64,000 nucleotides of DNA, from NCBI GenBank assembly GCA_023404095.1, contig JAEYDD010000051.1, forward strand, positions 119,442 to 183,441. Direction: 5' to 3'. The notes below the pieces were generated by a model. The model was not told the origin of the DNA and made no database searches. It saw only the letters and a program-made list of their open reading frames with translations. Below, piece after piece: positions 63,859-64,000 of this stretch (position 1 is its first letter; the number at the start of each line of letters is the position of its first letter). This DNA comes from Pseudomonadota bacterium. Its GTDB lineage: Bacteria; Pseudomonadota; Alphaproteobacteria; Rhizobiales; Rhizobiaceae. Both the position numbers and the translations under genes were made by a program.

Positions 63859-64000
63859 ATGAAGAGAATCAACGTCGCAAATCCGGTCGTCGAGCTCGAC
63901 GGCGACGAGATGACCCGCATCATCTGGCAGTTCATCAAGGAAAAGCTGATCCACCCCTACCTCGACATCGACCTGAAGTACTACGACCTCAGCGTCGAGA
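63859..64000 (+). CDS. icd: NADP-dependent isocitrate dehydrogenase, N-terminal part (cut by window edge)
   Basis: The first 47 residues are visible: MKRINVANPVVELDGDEM, then TRIIWQFIKEKLIHPYLDIDLKYYDLSVE, matching the N-terminus of the monocistronic eukaryote-like (IDH1/2-type) NADP enzyme found in rhizobia. It converts isocitrate to 2-oxoglutarate in the TCA cycle. Start chosen at 63859, nine bases after AGGGAG. It is a housekeeping gene and marks the end of the catabolic block. Confidence 0.9.
   Translation, partial: MKRINVANPVVELDGDEMTRIIWQFIKEKLIHPYLDIDLKYYDLSVE

Overview
The window reads as chromosome or megaplasmid DNA from a GC-rich alphaproteobacterium, most likely Hyphomicrobiales (Rhizobiaceae-like). 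The signs are the isocitrate dehydrogenase N-terminus at the right edge, the many solute-binding-protein transporters, tightly packed genes with ATGA overlaps, frequent GTG/TTG starts, and a bacteriophytochrome with an HWE kinase. I place it by family resemblance only. I saw no tRNA, rRNA, CRISPR array or insertion sequence. Nearly all genes are catabolic, transport or regulatory.

Layout. (1) 1-11902: a plus-strand catabolic set of uncertain substrate: SDR tail, aminotransferase, alpha/beta hydrolase, M20 carbamoylase-like amidohydrolase, bicupin and nucleoside hydrolase. After a well-formed sigma-54 promoter (5703-5717) follow an NMT1/ThiY-type ABC importer, a class II aldolase, a luciferase-like monooxygenase and its flavin reductase. 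(2) 12058-18292: a LysR gene, divergent from a second NMT1/TauT-type importer. That importer is followed by an unrecognised protein with an internal duplication, a PPC/DUF296 protein and a 2-hydroxyacid dehydrogenase. (3) 18656-21752: heme oxygenase plus a hybrid bacteriophytochrome. (4) 22032-26155: 2-hydroxyacid dehydrogenase, RraA/HMG-aldolase-like protein, CitMHS carrier, and a convergent LysR gene. (5) 26251-29525, minus strand: copper-handling genes (SCO, PCuAC, PepSY membrane protein, DUF2946-like). (6) 29728-42368, minus strand: GH3 glycosidase, MarR regulator, cysteine hydrolase, PotABCD-type importer, GH63-like and GH106-like glycosidases, with a 24-bp perfect palindrome upstream of the importer.

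(7) 42380-53445: a complete aerobic nicotinate degradation cluster. nicA and nicB lie on minus, divergent from nicC, D, E, F and X, an MFS carrier and a MarR regulator on plus. The divergent promoter region has two copies of AGCGTAYACGCT. One sits exactly between a -35 and a -10 box; the other overlaps the opposite -10. The enzymes give a full route: nicotinate to 6-hydroxynicotinate (NicAB), 2,5-dihydroxypyridine (NicC), N-formylmaleamate (NicX), maleamate (NicD), maleate (NicF), fumarate (NicE). (8) 53474-56564: ribokinase-type kinase, a decayed LysR gene, a ring-cleaving VOC dioxygenase and a YcaC-like hydrolase. (9) 56565-58800: remnants of two unrelated ABC ATPases around an intact 2-hydroxyacid dehydrogenase. 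(10) 58801-63818: FAH-family hydrolase and a third NMT1-type importer on minus, divergent from a GntR/FadR regulator with a promoter and its own operator. The start of icd closes the window.

The best candidates for undescribed biology are the sigma-54-linked cluster in (1), the duplicated-motif protein in (2), and the two NicR-like MarR paralogues, each close to palindromes sharing a GTAYAC core.
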